Source: Thalassotalea_B sp049613795
GTDB lineage: Bacteria; Pseudomonadota; Gammaproteobacteria; Enterobacterales; Alteromonadaceae
DNA length: 64,000 nucleotides
Direction: 5' to 3'
NCBI GenBank assembly: GCA_049613795.1
Contig: JBMZCX010000004.1
Location: forward strand, 1-64,000
Shown: piece by piece, positions 45,126 through 54,081 of the stretch
Position numbering within the stretch: the stretch's first letter is position 1
Layout of the letters: each line of letters begins with the position of its first letter
Program-made: the position numbers and the translations under genes
The notes under the pieces: generated by a model
Told to the model about the DNA's origin: nothing
Database searches by the model: none
The model's input: the letters and a program-made list of their open reading frames with translations, nothing else

Positions 45126-45506
45126 CTAACAGTGCCCAATATTATCAATAACACGCTTAAGGATAAACACTTCTTGTGTGATCACATGCTGATATTTAAA
45201 AATATGGCTATTCAATGCTAATACTTGGTAAGCATGATAATTGCCTTCATCGGCAAGATCTGCTGCATAATGCTGTTCATTCACGTATTCACTTTTTGTA
45301 ATGGTAAAATGAATATCGCCTACCATGCCCCAGTCTCCTAATTCGATCACTTCTTCTACAAGCACATTATTTGTATCATAATGAGAAAAAATGAATTGAA
45401 AGCTACCATCAGCTTGTATATCAGCTAATTCTGTTAATTGCTCGCCATTATTGTTCGAGGAAGAACAAAACCATTGCCCAACTAAAGCACCGCGTTCAAA
45501 GTTCAT
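45126..45506 (-). CDS. Hypothetical protein, 126 residues
   Basis: I do not recognise a family. The sequence is rich in beta-type residues: a start LVGQWFCSSS followed by alternating strands ending FKYQHVITQEVFILKRV, which recalls small lipocalin-like beta-barrels (GxW near the N-terminus), but this is only a fold-level impression. There is no signal peptide. It is 31 bases upstream of dapA on the same strand, so it may be co-transcribed with it. Confidence 0.55.
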   Translation of the reverse strand: MNFERGALVGQWFCSSSNNNGEQLTELADIQADGSFQFIFSHYDTNNVLVEEVIELGDWGMVGDIHFTITKSEYVNEQHYAADLADEGNYHAYQVLALNSHIFKYQHVITQEVFILKRVIDNIGHC

Positions 45507-45570
45507 ATTCAAGAAAGGTTACTACAAAGTGATACGGCCAATTGTACAAAACAACTTAGCGTAAATATAG

Positions 45571-45595
45571 AAAAAGCGGCAATATGCCGCTTTTT
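45571..45595 (-). terminator. Terminator of the DUF4097 gene
   Basis: AAAAAGCGGCA / TGCCGCTTTTT forms an 11-bp stem with a three-base loop; read on the minus strand it lies 21 bases after the DUF4097 stop, with a short T run. Confidence 0.75.
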
Positions 45596-45615
45596 ACAAG
45601 ATATATTCAAAAAAA

Positions 45616-46377
45616 TTAATTATTTAATATTTTTACCGAACCATTTACCGTTTCAATATCGATATCAACGTGGCCATTACCAATAGTGCCGTTCAAGTTT
45701 TTACCTGTGAACATATTTTTATCTACAGACAGACCAAAGTCATTTTTAATACTACCGTGCATAGTATCTACCGACACATCAGCACCAATACCTTCGGGTA
45801 AATAAAGTTTAATCGAACCATTTACCGCTTCTAGCTTAATCTCTTCTAGTTGTTCAATATCATCAGAATAATGTAATTTAACACTACCATTTACCGATGA
45901 GATATTTGCATTTCCTGCAATGTCTTTAGCTTTAAATGTGCCATTAACCAGTTCAGCTTCTATTCCTCCTTTTACAGCACCTATCACTAATGATCCATTC
46001 ACTAATGAAATAGTAGAAAGATCTGTAGCACTTGGCACCATCACTTTATAAACAACTTCGGCACTACTTCCTTTATTGTGTGTGTTTTTTTTATATTTAC
46101 TTTCTACTTCAATACCCCGACCCGTTTGTTCAATAACAACACTGACTAAGTCACGATCCTTTTGAGAGTCTGCCGTAATTGTAGCGTTGACTTGGATAAC
46201 ACTTTTATCCCACGCCGTAATACTCACATCACCATTGATATTTTGTAAGTGCAAACGAGGTGAGTTTGATACATCAAAAGATTGGCTAATATTATCAACC
46301 ACATCAGCCTGTGCAATCATCGACAAAGAGGATAATATAACGCCCGTACAAATCAGTTTATTTACTTGTTTTAACAT
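45616..46377 (-). CDS. Exported DUF4097-type beta-solenoid protein
   Basis: A 253-residue exported protein with a signal peptide (about 1-24, ending AQA). The mature chain carries a repeated xNG(S/T/D)(V/I/L) unit: residues about 48, 127, 145, 163, 186, 229 and 245, plus a HG variant at 207, spaced 16-23 residues apart. This is typical of DUF4097/DUF4098 solenoids, which stack short strands into a beta-helix; function is unknown, though they are often called putative adhesins. The last repeat VNGSVKILN ends the chain. Monocistronic, with its own terminator, divergent from cinA. Confidence 0.8.
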   Translation of the reverse strand: MLKQVNKLICTGVILSSLSMIAQADVVDNISQSFDVSNSPRLHLQNINGDVSITAWDKSVIQVNATITADSQKDRDLVSVVIEQTGRGIEVESKYKKNTHNKGSSAEVVYKVMVPSATDLSTISLVNGSLVIGAVKGGIEAELVNGTFKAKDIAGNANISSVNGSVKLHYSDDIEQLEEIKLEAVNGSIKLYLPEGIGADVSVDTMHGSIKNDFGLSVDKNMFTGKNLNGTIGNGHVDIDIETVNGSVKILNN

Positions 46378-46443
46378 CTGTATACCTATAATAAATAATT
46401 GTTTTACTGATTAGATGTACCCTTATATAAAAAGGTTTAAATA

Positions 46444-47721
46444 ATGACTCAACTAAATATTCAATTATTATTAACTGGTAATGAAATAATGAGTGGTGAC
46501 GTTACAGATACTAATTCGGTGATGATCGCACAAGCATTGAAAGCAATAGGCGCAGAGGTTACCAAAAAAACAGCCGTTGCAGATAACATTTCACTATTAG
46601 TTAGTGAGATATTATCAATTAGCCAACATGCTGATGTACTAATTATTAATGGCGGATTAGGACCAACCGTTGACGACTTAACTGCGCAAGCCTTAGCTCA
46701 AGCCAATAATACTTCTTTAATGCTAAATAAAGAGGCAGAACACCATTTACAACAATGGTGTAATCAAAAAGGTGTTGCACTTAGTAAAGCCAACTTAAAA
46801 CAAGCTTTGCTGCCCGAAAATGCTCAAATAATTGCTAACACTATAGGCAGTGCTGTTGGCTTTACCGTAACAATTAACCATTGTGACATTTACTGCACGC
46901 CTGGCGTTCCCCGAGAGCTGTCTTTAATGTTAGTTCAAAGCATTATTCCTGCTGTGCAAACAAAGCTTCCTGCAACACCAAGTTATATTGTTAAGCGTTT
47001 TCAAACATACGGCATTGGCGAATCAAATTTACAGACATTAATTGAACAACATTTTCCTATCTGGCCTAAAGATATTGAACTAGGCTTTAGAGCAAATCGC
47101 CCCTTCGTTGAAGTGAAATTAACAAGTAAAAACAATAATGGAGCCGAATTACTCCCGCTTTGGAGTAAAAAGATACAACAGCTTTTAGGGGCCCATATAT
47201 TAGATGAAATCAGCCAAAACGAACGCTCAATGCCTGCACATATCTTATCTTTACTTTTTAATAAAAATTTACAAATAACCACAGCGGAGTCATGCACAGG
47301 AGGGTTAATTGCCAGCCAAATAACCTCTATCGCAAATGCCTCAGCAAGCTTTGAAGCGGGCTTTGTTACCTACTCAAATCCCATGAAAACAGCATTATTA
47401 GGTGTAAAGAAAAGCACTCTAGCTAGGCATGGTGCTGTTAGTCAGGCAGTTGTAGAAGAAATGGCGCTAGGTGCACTAAAACAATCAGGTGCTGATATTG
47501 CCATTGCCGTTTCAGGCATTGCAGGGCCTTCAGGTGGAAGCAAAGAAAAACCCGTTGGCTCAGTATGGATAGCTTGGGGTAGTGCAACAAAGATCAATTC
47601 TCAATATTTTTGTATAAAAGGAAGTCGTCAAGACTTTCAACACGCAGTAACGTACCGGGCATTAGATCTGACAAGACGCTTTCTTTTAGATATTACAGAT
47701 CAACCCTGGTATATAAGATAA
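46444..47721 (+). CDS. cinA: CinA-family nicotinamide-nucleotide amidase
   Basis: 425 residues with two domains: an N-terminal MoCF/CinA domain (about 1-170; LLLTGNEIMSGDVTDTNS, INGGLGPTVDDLT) that in relatives has pyrophosphatase activity, and the C-terminal CinA/PncC amidase domain (about 265-420; TAESCTGGLIASQ, VSGIAGPSGG) that converts NMN to nicotinate mononucleotide. It thus salvages pyridine nucleotide made by NAD-consuming DNA ligase. The catalytic Ser is in ESCTGG. It stands alone, divergent from the DUF4097 gene. Confidence 0.93.
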   Translation: MTQLNIQLLLTGNEIMSGDVTDTNSVMIAQALKAIGAEVTKKTAVADNISLLVSEILSISQHADVLIINGGLGPTVDDLTAQALAQANNTSLMLNKEAEHHLQQWCNQKGVALSKANLKQALLPENAQIIANTIGSAVGFTVTINHCDIYCTPGVPRELSLMLVQSIIPAVQTKLPATPSYIVKRFQTYGIGESNLQTLIEQHFPIWPKDIELGFRANRPFVEVKLTSKNNNGAELLPLWSKKIQQLLGAHILDEISQNERSMPAHILSLLFNKNLQITTAESCTGGLIASQITSIANASASFEAGFVTYSNPMKTALLGVKKSTLARHGAVSQAVVEEMALGALKQSGADIAIAVSGIAGPSGGSKEKPVGSVWIAWGSATKINSQYFCIKGSRQDFQHAVTYRALDLTRRFLLDITDQPWYIR

Positions 47722-47841
47722 ATTTTTACAACCTATGTCCAATAAACACGTTAGTATATACAATTCAGTAATTGTTATTTATTGCTTAGTAAATCAAAAG
47801 TTTATATATTTGATGATAATATACTAAAATAAAATAAGTCA

Positions 47842-47912
47842 TTTAAAAGTAACTCACTTTTAAAAAGCATGTTGTAGTCCTACGCAAGTAAGGATTTTGC
47901 CCACGACATATG
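47842..47912 (+). promoter_or_regulatory. Possible structured leader before the 47956 gene
   Basis: Two hairpins lie in a row: a perfect 9-bp stem (TTTAAAAGT 47842-47850 with ACTTTTAAA 47856-47864) and a nested structure where GTTGT (47871-47875) faces ACGAC (47903-47907) and TCCT (47878-47881) faces AGGA (47891-47894). The region is less AT-rich than its surroundings. It does not match a riboswitch class that I know; function is speculative. Confidence 0.3.
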
Positions 47913-47955
47913 GCAAAAAAACCGATTAAAATTAGCACATACTTAGGAGTTTATT

Positions 47956-48282
47956 TTGATAGAGAAAAATTATATTACCAGCGGACGAAATACAATTATC
48001 CATAAAATAAGAAAGTTTGACTTAATTATCGTTAATGGTGCTCACCCTGTGGTAATGATCAGTAACCGCGGAATTGGCATATATGAAGGTCCAGTGCCAA
48101 AGAAAAAGTCTGAAGCTAAAAAAGCCTATCAAGATGTTATTGATGTTGCCGCCGTAGACGTTTTTGGAGAAGAAAAAACCCTGCTATTTGTGCAGGCACT
48201 CGACAATAAAGAATATAAAATTGATTATTCAAAAGTAAATACACCAAGCTTTATTAAAGTCCATCAAGATAGTTACATCTAA
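47956..48282 (+). CDS. Hypothetical protein upstream of fapA, 108 residues
   Basis: Not recognised. A soluble protein with the TTG start at 47956 supported by TAGGAG six bases upstream. The chain is beta-rich at both ends (IVNGAHPVVMISNRGIGIYEGPV; LLFVQALDNKEYKIDYSKV) around a charged helix with KKKSEAKKAYQDVIDV. It is 35 bases ahead of fapA on the same strand, so a functional link to the FapA polymer-forming protein is plausible but unproven. Confidence 0.6.
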   Translation: MIEKNYITSGRNTIIHKIRKFDLIIVNGAHPVVMISNRGIGIYEGPVPKKKSEAKKAYQDVIDVAAVDVFGEEKTLLFVQALDNKEYKIDYSKVNTPSFIKVHQDSYI

Positions 48283-48317
48283 GCTAACTACAGCAGTAAA
48301 GACGGAGTTATATTCTA

Positions 48318-50003
48318 GTGACACAAATCAGTTTAGTGAATAATAAGAAAAATAATATTGATCTTATTATTCAGCCAATAAAAAGCGATGTATTAATAAC
48401 TGAAGCGACAATTCATGAGCTTATTGCCGCTTCAGAATACACATCGCTATATATCAATACTGGCAACGTAAAAAATGCGATTGCAGAGCTGAATAGTGTC
48501 TTAAAACCACTCCAAGCAGGTATGACAGGCCGAGAGATAAAATATCAAGTACTTGAGCGGCGTGACGCATCTATCACAATTGAAATAGATTCAGATAAAA
48601 TGTCAGCAAGCGCTGAAATAGCAACCGCATTAGGGGGAAACCACCTAAGTGCTAAAGCTATTTTAACAGCCGCCCAACAAGCGGGTGTAGTCAAAGGCTT
48701 TAGCAAAGAAGAATTAATAAAGTTAGCACAACTTGCGGCGAAAGAAGTTCCCGGCAGTATAGTGAAGGGTGAAATAGCACACGGAAAAAACGCCATTAAC
48801 GGTAAAGACGCCAAAATAAAATTACTCGTACAAAGTGCACAAGATCGTATTTTAAAACCTAAAAAACGTGATGACGGTTCTGTTGATATGCGGGATTTAG
48901 GTGATATTATTTGTGTAAAAGTAGGAGACCCTCTTGTCCAAAAATTACCTTTAACTGATGGTACTAATGGTTTTTCAGTGACTGGTGATCCCCTCCCCCC
49001 GGAACCGGGTAATGACATTAATTTATGCGCTGGAAATGGCACTGTTATCAGCCCGAAAAATCCAAACGTTTTAGTATCAACACTTGTAGGACTACCACGA
49101 GTAATTGATAACGGCATGGAAATTGATGAAGTTTATAAAATTAAACAAGTTGATATTAGCTCTGGCCATATAAAATTTGAAGGTAGTGTGATCATTGATG
49201 GTGATGTTTGCGAAGGGATGAAAGTAATCGCTAGCGGTGATATTACTATCGGTGGCTTTGTTGAATCAGCACAGCTTGAAGCTGGCGGCGATATTACCAT
49301 AGGCACAGGTATTATTGGTCGCAAGCAAGAAGTAGAAGAAGCCGCTATTACAGATATTGTCATGAGCGTAAACATTAAAGCTAAAGGTAAAGTCTACGCC
49401 AAATATTGCCAATATGCAGAAATATCGTGTGGCAGTTTAAGAATTGAAAATCAATTAATGCACAGTATTATCGATGTTATAGGTAATGTATGGCTTGGTT
49501 CAGCAGAAAAAGCTAACGGTAAACTTATTGCAGGGCATATTTCGGCGGGAACATCTGTTAACGCTGGTATTGTTGGCGCAACTGCGGGTGGGGCAACCAC
49601 AATAACCTTTGAAAAACGCTTATTAACTTATTCTGAGAAAATGAAAAGGCTCGATGAACAACTTCAGCAGGAATCAGCTGCGACCGCAGAGCTCAAAGCC
49701 GCACAAAGTAAATTAAAAAAACTACCAAAAGAAAAACAAAATCACGAAATATTGTCTAAGGTGATTTCTACGTATCAGTTTCATGCCAGACGCATGGGCG
49801 AACTTTTAAACGAAAAAGAACAATTAGAAAGTGAAATCCAAACATACATGGAAAGTGTGTACGTTGCGGCAACAGAAAAGCTCTTTCACGGTGTAAAAAT
49901 GACTGTGGGGGATTTTCATGACAGATCAAAGCGTGAGTATGGCCCAAGTAAAATGATCTATAAAGAGCGAAAAATCATTATTGATCCAATAGTAAATACC
50001 TAA
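48318..50003 (+). CDS. fapA: FapA-type (DUF342) polymer-forming protein
   Basis: A 561-residue cytoplasmic protein of the DUF342/FapA family. The N-terminal FapA domain is followed by a right-handed beta-solenoid (about residues 275-430) seen as repeated xxGD(I/V)xIxG-type turns: IDGDVCEGMKVIASGDITIG, GGDITIGTGIIG, IKAKGKVYAKY, VIGNVWLGSA. A coiled-coil tail (about 435-520) completes it. In Vibrio vulnificus FapA has been linked to flagellar-pole localisation and glucose-PTS signalling. The GTG start at 48318 has CGGAG about ten bases upstream. Confidence 0.85.
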   Translation: MTQISLVNNKKNNIDLIIQPIKSDVLITEATIHELIAASEYTSLYINTGNVKNAIAELNSVLKPLQAGMTGREIKYQVLERRDASITIEIDSDKMSASAEIATALGGNHLSAKAILTAAQQAGVVKGFSKEELIKLAQLAAKEVPGSIVKGEIAHGKNAINGKDAKIKLLVQSAQDRILKPKKRDDGSVDMRDLGDIICVKVGDPLVQKLPLTDGTNGFSVTGDPLPPEPGNDINLCAGNGTVISPKNPNVLVSTLVGLPRVIDNGMEIDEVYKIKQVDISSGHIKFEGSVIIDGDVCEGMKVIASGDITIGGFVESAQLEAGGDITIGTGIIGRKQEVEEAAITDIVMSVNIKAKGKVYAKYCQYAEISCGSLRIENQLMHSIIDVIGNVWLGSAEKANGKLIAGHISAGTSVNAGIVGATAGGATTITFEKRLLTYSEKMKRLDEQLQQESAATAELKAAQSKLKKLPKEKQNHEILSKVISTYQFHARRMGELLNEKEQLESEIQTYMESVYVAATEKLFHGVKMTVGDFHDRSKREYGPSKMIYKERKIIIDPIVNT

Positions 50004-50041
50004 AACCTTTCATTTCTTCGACTACTCATTGATATACGACA

Positions 50042-50060
50042 AGGGCAATAACGTTGCCCT
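50042..50060. terminator. Short hairpin between fapA and oadB
   Basis: AGGGCAA pairs with TTGCCCT across a five-base loop between two convergent genes. The stem is only seven bp and no T run follows, so terminator function is tentative. Confidence 0.3.
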
Positions 50061-50186
50061 ATTCCAGCAATGCACCGTTATATTTATCATGATAAGGTGG
50101 CGAATCAGGTATGATTGGTATAAGCTCAATTCACGGAGTAAGTACTTTGTAATTTAGATCTCCAGCTAAAGTTGCCTCAGTAAAGG

Positions 50187-51320
50187 CTAAGTACCTACTA
50201 ACGCCAATAATATCCCCGCAGCTACTGCTGAACCCAGTACTCCAGCGACATTAGGCCCCATAGCATGCATTAATAAAAAGTTATGCGGGTTAGCTTCCAA
50301 GCCAACCTTATTAGCAACTCGAGCCGCCATAGGCACTGCAGAAACCCCTGCTGCACCAATTAACGGATTTATAGGCTCTTTGCTGTATTTGTTCATCACT
50401 TTTGCCATTAGTACTCCAGATGCAGTACCAATAGAAAAAGCAACAGCACCTAATGCTAATATGCCTAATGTTTCAACATTTAAAAAGGCTTCTGCACTTA
50501 ACTTTGAGCCAACACCTAGCCCTAAGAAAATAGTAACAATATTAATTAATTCATTCTGGGCAGTTGAACTTAAACGGTCAACTACACCACATTCACGCAT
50601 TAAATTACCTAAACAAAACATACCAACTAACGGCGTCGCTGCAGGTAGAAAAAATATAGTCATTAACAATACAGCGAGTGGAAAAATAATTTTTTCTACT
50701 TTGGTGACAGGTCTAAGTTGTGCCATTACTATTTGACGCTCTTCACTTGTTGTTAATGCTTTCATTATTGGAGGCTGAATAATAGGCACCAACGCCATAT
50801 AAGAATAAGCAGCTACGGCTATTGCCCCAAGTAATTCAGGCGCAAGTTTAGATGCTAGAAATATTGCTGTGGGGCCATCTGCACCACCAATAATGGCGAT
50901 AGCCGATGCATCTTGTAATGAGAATTCAAAACCAGGTATTGCATTTAAAGCAATTGCACCAAATAGTGTGGCAAAAATACCAAATTGTGCCGCCGCCCCT
51001 AAAAATAATACTTTAGGGTTAGCAATTAAAGCCCCAAAATCAGTCATTGCGCCTACACCCATAAAGATTAATAGCGGGAAGATCCCAGTATCAACACCTG
51101 CGTAGTAAATATAGTGCAACAAACCACCAACTTCAGAAAAGCCTGCTACAGGGATATTGGTTAGAATAGCGCCAAAGCCCATAGGTAAAAGTAATAACGG
51201 TTCAAAGTTTTTAGCAATAGCAAGAAATAATAATAAGCAACCAACGATCATCATAACCACTTGCCCTGCTTCAAAATTAGCAAGCCCTGTTGATAACCAT
51301 AATGTGTTTAATGAATCCAT
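50187..51320 (-). CDS. oadB: Sodium-pumping oxaloacetate decarboxylase, beta subunit
   Basis: Membrane subunit that couples decarboxylation of carboxybiotin to sodium export. 377 residues with about nine hydrophobic segments. Marks: PLLIFMGVGAMTDFGAL, IIGGADGPTAIFLASKL with the sodium-binding Asp of GGADGPT, FCLGNLMRECGVVDRL, and ISAVPMAARVANKVG (shown in part). An AGGT ribosome site overlaps the oadA stop ten bases upstream, so translation is coupled. Operon oadG-oadA-oadB. Confidence 0.95.
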   Translation of the reverse strand: MDSLNTLWLSTGLANFEAGQVVMMIVGCLLLFLAIAKNFEPLLLLPMGFGAILTNIPVAGFSEVGGLLHYIYYAGVDTGIFPLLIFMGVGAMTDFGALIANPKVLFLGAAAQFGIFATLFGAIALNAIPGFEFSLQDASAIAIIGGADGPTAIFLASKLAPELLGAIAVAAYSYMALVPIIQPPIMKALTTSEERQIVMAQLRPVTKVEKIIFPLAVLLMTIFFLPAATPLVGMFCLGNLMRECGVVDRLSSTAQNELINIVTIFLGLGVGSKLSAEAFLNVETLGILALGAVAFSIGTASGVLMAKVMNKYSKEPINPLIGAAGVSAVPMAARVANKVGLEANPHNFLLMHAMGPNVAGVLGSAVAAGILLALVGT

Positions 51321-51330
51321 TTTTTTATAC

Positions 51331-53106
51331 CTACGCTAACGTGATCAATGGGTCACCAACAGCGACAGCGTCACCTTCTTTGGCATTTACGGCAACAATT
51401 TCACCACCATTAACGGCACGCACTTCCGTTTCCATTTTCATTGCTTCCATAATTAACACCACTTCACCGGCTTCAACTTGGTCACCTTCATTCACTAATA
51501 CTTTAAAAATATTACCTGCCAATGGCGCATTTAAAGTTTCACCTGCGCTAACGGTTGCCGACTGCTTTAATAACTCGCCGCCAGCGGCATGTTTAACACT
51601 GTCAATTGAGCCACCAGGAGCCACAACAACATCATAAACTTTGCCATCAACACTTACTGCATAGTTTTCTGTTGCTGTGCCATTAACCGTATTTGAAGCT
51701 TCGGTTTGCACAGGTTCTTTAGTTGGAACAGGCTCAAATGCATCAGGATTATTTCGATTTTCTAAAAATTTTAACCCTATTTGCGGAAACAACGCATAAG
51801 TGAGTACATCGTCAATAACGTCATCAGCAAGCTGAATATTTTTTTCGTCTGCAATAGCCGTTAGCTCTGCCGATAATGCTTCAACTTCTGGTTTCAGTAG
51901 GTCAGCAGGACGACAAGTAATGGCTTCACTGCCGTCTAAAACACGTGCTTGTAGTTCTGCATCCACTTTGTCTGCGGTAGCACCATACTCACCTTTTAAA
52001 ACGCCTGCAGTTTCCTTGGTAATAGTTTTATAGCGTTCACCCGTTAGTACATTAAGAACAGCTTGCGTACCTACAATTTGAGAAGTAGGTGTAACTAATG
52101 GGATATAACCCAGATCTTTTCTAACTTTAGGTATCTCAGTAAGCACGTCGTCTAGTTTGTCTGCTGCGCCTTGCTCTTTCAGTTGATTTTCCATATTAGT
52201 AAGCATGCCACCAGGTACTTGTGCTAGTAGGATACGGGCATCAATGCCTTTTAAACTTCCTTCAAAACGTGCATATTTTTCACGTACGTCTCTAAAATAT
52301 GCAGCAACTTCTGCAAGTTTAACCATATCTAAGCCGCTATCACGCGCAGTATTTTCAACAATCGAAACAATAGTTTCTGTAGGAGAATGTCCATAAGTTT
52401 GGCTCATTGACGAAATAGAAGTATCGATAACATCAATGTCCGCGTCGATAGCTTTCATGTGTGTTGCAACGCTTAGCCCTGTTGTTGCATGGCAATGTAA
52501 CGCAATAGGTAAAGCGACGGTTTCTTTTAATCGCCCTATTAACTCTGCTGCGTCATAAGGCTTTAATAACCCTGACATATCTTTAATACAAAGTGAATGA
52601 GCACCCATATCTTCAAGTTGTTTAGCCATGGTTAACCAACCTTCAAGGGTATGTACAGGGCTTTCAGTGTAACTTAGCGTTCCTTGTGCATGTGCGCCTA
52701 CCTTAACTGCGGCTTTAATTGAAGTTTGAAGATTTCGCACATCATTCATTGCATCGAAAATTCGAAAAACATCAACCCCATTAACATGAGCGCGCTCAAC
52801 AAACTTTTCAACAACATCATCAGCATAATGGCGATAACCTAATATATTCTGGCCGCGAAACAACATTTGTTGCTTAGTATTAGGCATCGCCTTCTTTAAT
52901 GCACGAATACGCTCCCAAGGATCTTCACCTAAATAACGAATACAAGAATCAAAGGTAGCACCGCCCCATGACTCTATTGACCAAAAACCGATTTCATCTA
53001 ACTTAGGAGCGATCGGCAGCATATCTTCTAAACGAAGTCGGGTCGCTAATAATGATTGATGACCATCTCTTAAAACAACTTCAGTAATACCTAATGGCTT
53101 TGACAT
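51331..53106 (-). CDS. oadA: Oxaloacetate decarboxylase, alpha subunit (biotin-carrying)
   Basis: 591 residues. The N-terminal carboxyltransferase domain (about 1-300) begins VVLRDGHQSLLATR and has metal-site segments IALHCHATTG; a conserved carboxylase domain follows, then a C-terminal biotinyl domain with the biotin Lys in VLIMEAMKMETEV (about residue 557) after a linker (about 460-490). It transfers CO2 from oxaloacetate to biotin for the OadB pump. AGGAG nine bases ahead of the ATG at 53106. Middle gene of oadGAB. Confidence 0.97.
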   Translation of the reverse strand: MSKPLGITEVVLRDGHQSLLATRLRLEDMLPIAPKLDEIGFWSIESWGGATFDSCIRYLGEDPWERIRALKKAMPNTKQQMLFRGQNILGYRHYADDVVEKFVERAHVNGVDVFRIFDAMNDVRNLQTSIKAAVKVGAHAQGTLSYTESPVHTLEGWLTMAKQLEDMGAHSLCIKDMSGLLKPYDAAELIGRLKETVALPIALHCHATTGLSVATHMKAIDADIDVIDTSISSMSQTYGHSPTETIVSIVENTARDSGLDMVKLAEVAAYFRDVREKYARFEGSLKGIDARILLAQVPGGMLTNMENQLKEQGAADKLDDVLTEIPKVRKDLGYIPLVTPTSQIVGTQAVLNVLTGERYKTITKETAGVLKGEYGATADKVDAELQARVLDGSEAITCRPADLLKPEVEALSAELTAIADEKNIQLADDVIDDVLTYALFPQIGLKFLENRNNPDAFEPVPTKEPVQTEASNTVNGTATENYAVSVDGKVYDVVVAPGGSIDSVKHAAGGELLKQSATVSAGETLNAPLAGNIFKVLVNEGDQVEAGEVVLIMEAMKMETEVRAVNGGEIVAVNAKEGDAVAVGDPLITLA

Positions 53107-53118
53107 CTGTGACTACTC

Positions 53119-53391
53119 CTATTTCTTTTTAGTATGTTGCTGACGATACTGACTAACTGCAGCACTAATTGCTGCAACAAGACTCGGTGAAACACCATCT
53201 TCAACTTCTTTTTTAGTCGCTAGTTTACGTTGGGGGCTACGTTCAACAATAGGATCAGGATAGGCTTTAGCTAGTTTTACTAAAACAGTGTTAATAAAAA
53301 CAACCAACAGTCCTAAAAAAGTAAAAACAAAGACCATACCAGCAAGCATTAATGTGCCCGCTTCAGTAAAAAGTTGCATTAAGTTATCCAT
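53119..53391 (-). CDS. oadG: Oxaloacetate decarboxylase, gamma subunit
   Basis: Small membrane subunit that holds the alpha and beta subunits together and binds zinc in relatives. 90 residues from the ATG at 53391, with GAG seven bases upstream; an earlier in-frame TTG at 53409 is less likely. One helix (about residues 12-38, LMLAGMVFVFTFLGLLVVFINTV in part) and a polar tail with the His of the C-terminal QHTKKK. First gene of the operon, 12 bases ahead of oadA. Confidence 0.92.
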   Translation of the reverse strand: MDNLMQLFTEAGTLMLAGMVFVFTFLGLLVVFINTVLVKLAKAYPDPIVERSPQRKLATKKEVEDGVSPSLVAAISAAVSQYRQQHTKKK

Positions 53392-53569
53392 TTTTATCTC
53401 ATTGAACAAATTATTATAGAATTAGAATAATCACTCCAATAACTAAAAAGCAACTTAAATATCTTAATTTCAGAAAAATAATATTAAGTCAATAGTACAA
53501 ACAAACAAAAACAAGTATATATGCAAGTTTTTTTAATATTTATTCACATTAAATATAACAAAAGAAATA

Positions 53570-53584
53570 TTGTATACAATTTAA
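53570..53584. promoter_or_regulatory. TTGTATACAA palindrome, distal copy 1 upstream of oadG
   Basis: TTGTATACAATTTAA, containing the 10-bp palindrome TTGTATACAA (12 bp with flanks), fits the FadR-subfamily GntR operator consensus (t-GTa-tAC-a). It lies about 180 bases upstream of oadG. See the second identical copy at 53625. Confidence 0.5.
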
Positions 53585-53624
53585 AATCTTATTTTTAAAG
53601 GGCTAAAATACAGATTATTATATT

Positions 53625-53639
53625 TTGTATACAATTTAA
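53625..53639. promoter_or_regulatory. TTGTATACAA palindrome, copy 2 upstream of oadG
   Basis: The same 15 bases TTGTATACAATTTAA as at 53570, centred 55 bases away (about five helical turns), which suggests cooperative binding of one regulator at both sites. Confidence 0.5.
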
Positions 53640-54014
53640 GGTAACTATATCCTAGTACCATTTTCATTAATGGAGTGATCTACTTAATACATAAAAATTA
53701 AATCAAGCTAAAGGGCTTAATTGACTAATAGTATGTTATTGGAGGGAGAGGGAGAGCAACATCACCTTAGGAAATGTTAACCAGTACAATTGAGTAATAA
53801 TTTAATGAATTGGGTAGTTAGCCATTAGAAGATTAATATATAAAAAAGTTTTTATAGTGAAGAGCTTTAAGAGAATAAAAAGAAGTATTGGCCTCTTAAC
53901 GTTAATAGAGGGCCTTTGCATTTAATGCTTAAAGAGCACCAAAGTTATGCATCAAAAATAAATAAAAGGAAACTAATTAATAAGGTGGGTATCTATAAAA
54001 ATTAATTTTAGATA
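53640..54014. other. Intergenic stretch without a recognisable gene
   Basis: AT-rich, no convincing reading frame on either strand. It has a purine run near 53740-53757 and a small hairpin near 53889-53915 (GGCCTCT ... AGAGGGCC around TTAACGTTAA), followed by a weak T-rich tail. A small RNA ending at that hairpin is conceivable but not supported. Confidence 0.35.
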
Positions 54015-54046
54015 TTAAAAAAGGGTAAGAATGACTCTTACCCTTT
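54015..54046 (-). terminator. Intrinsic terminator of the cold-shock gene
   Basis: AAAGGGTAAGA / TCTTACCCTTT forms an 11-bp stem with a five-base loop; read on the minus strand it ends in six T. It lies 36 bases after the csp stop. Confidence 0.88.
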
Positions 54047-54081
54047 CGTATTTTAATTTACTAATTTATAGCAAGTTAAAA

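Noticed and set aside
47871..47912. Cyclic-di-GMP (GEMM) riboswitch upstream of the fapA partner
   Set aside because: The conserved tetraloop/receptor and core GEMM bases are missing; kept only as an unassigned possible structure.
48545..49117. 190-codon minus-strand frame inside fapA
   Set aside because: Antisense to a conserved DUF342 protein; composition typical of a reverse-frame shadow.
53640..54014. Small peptides of 15-26 codons in the oad-csp gap
   Set aside because: Too short, without ribosome sites or conserved character; not reported as genes.
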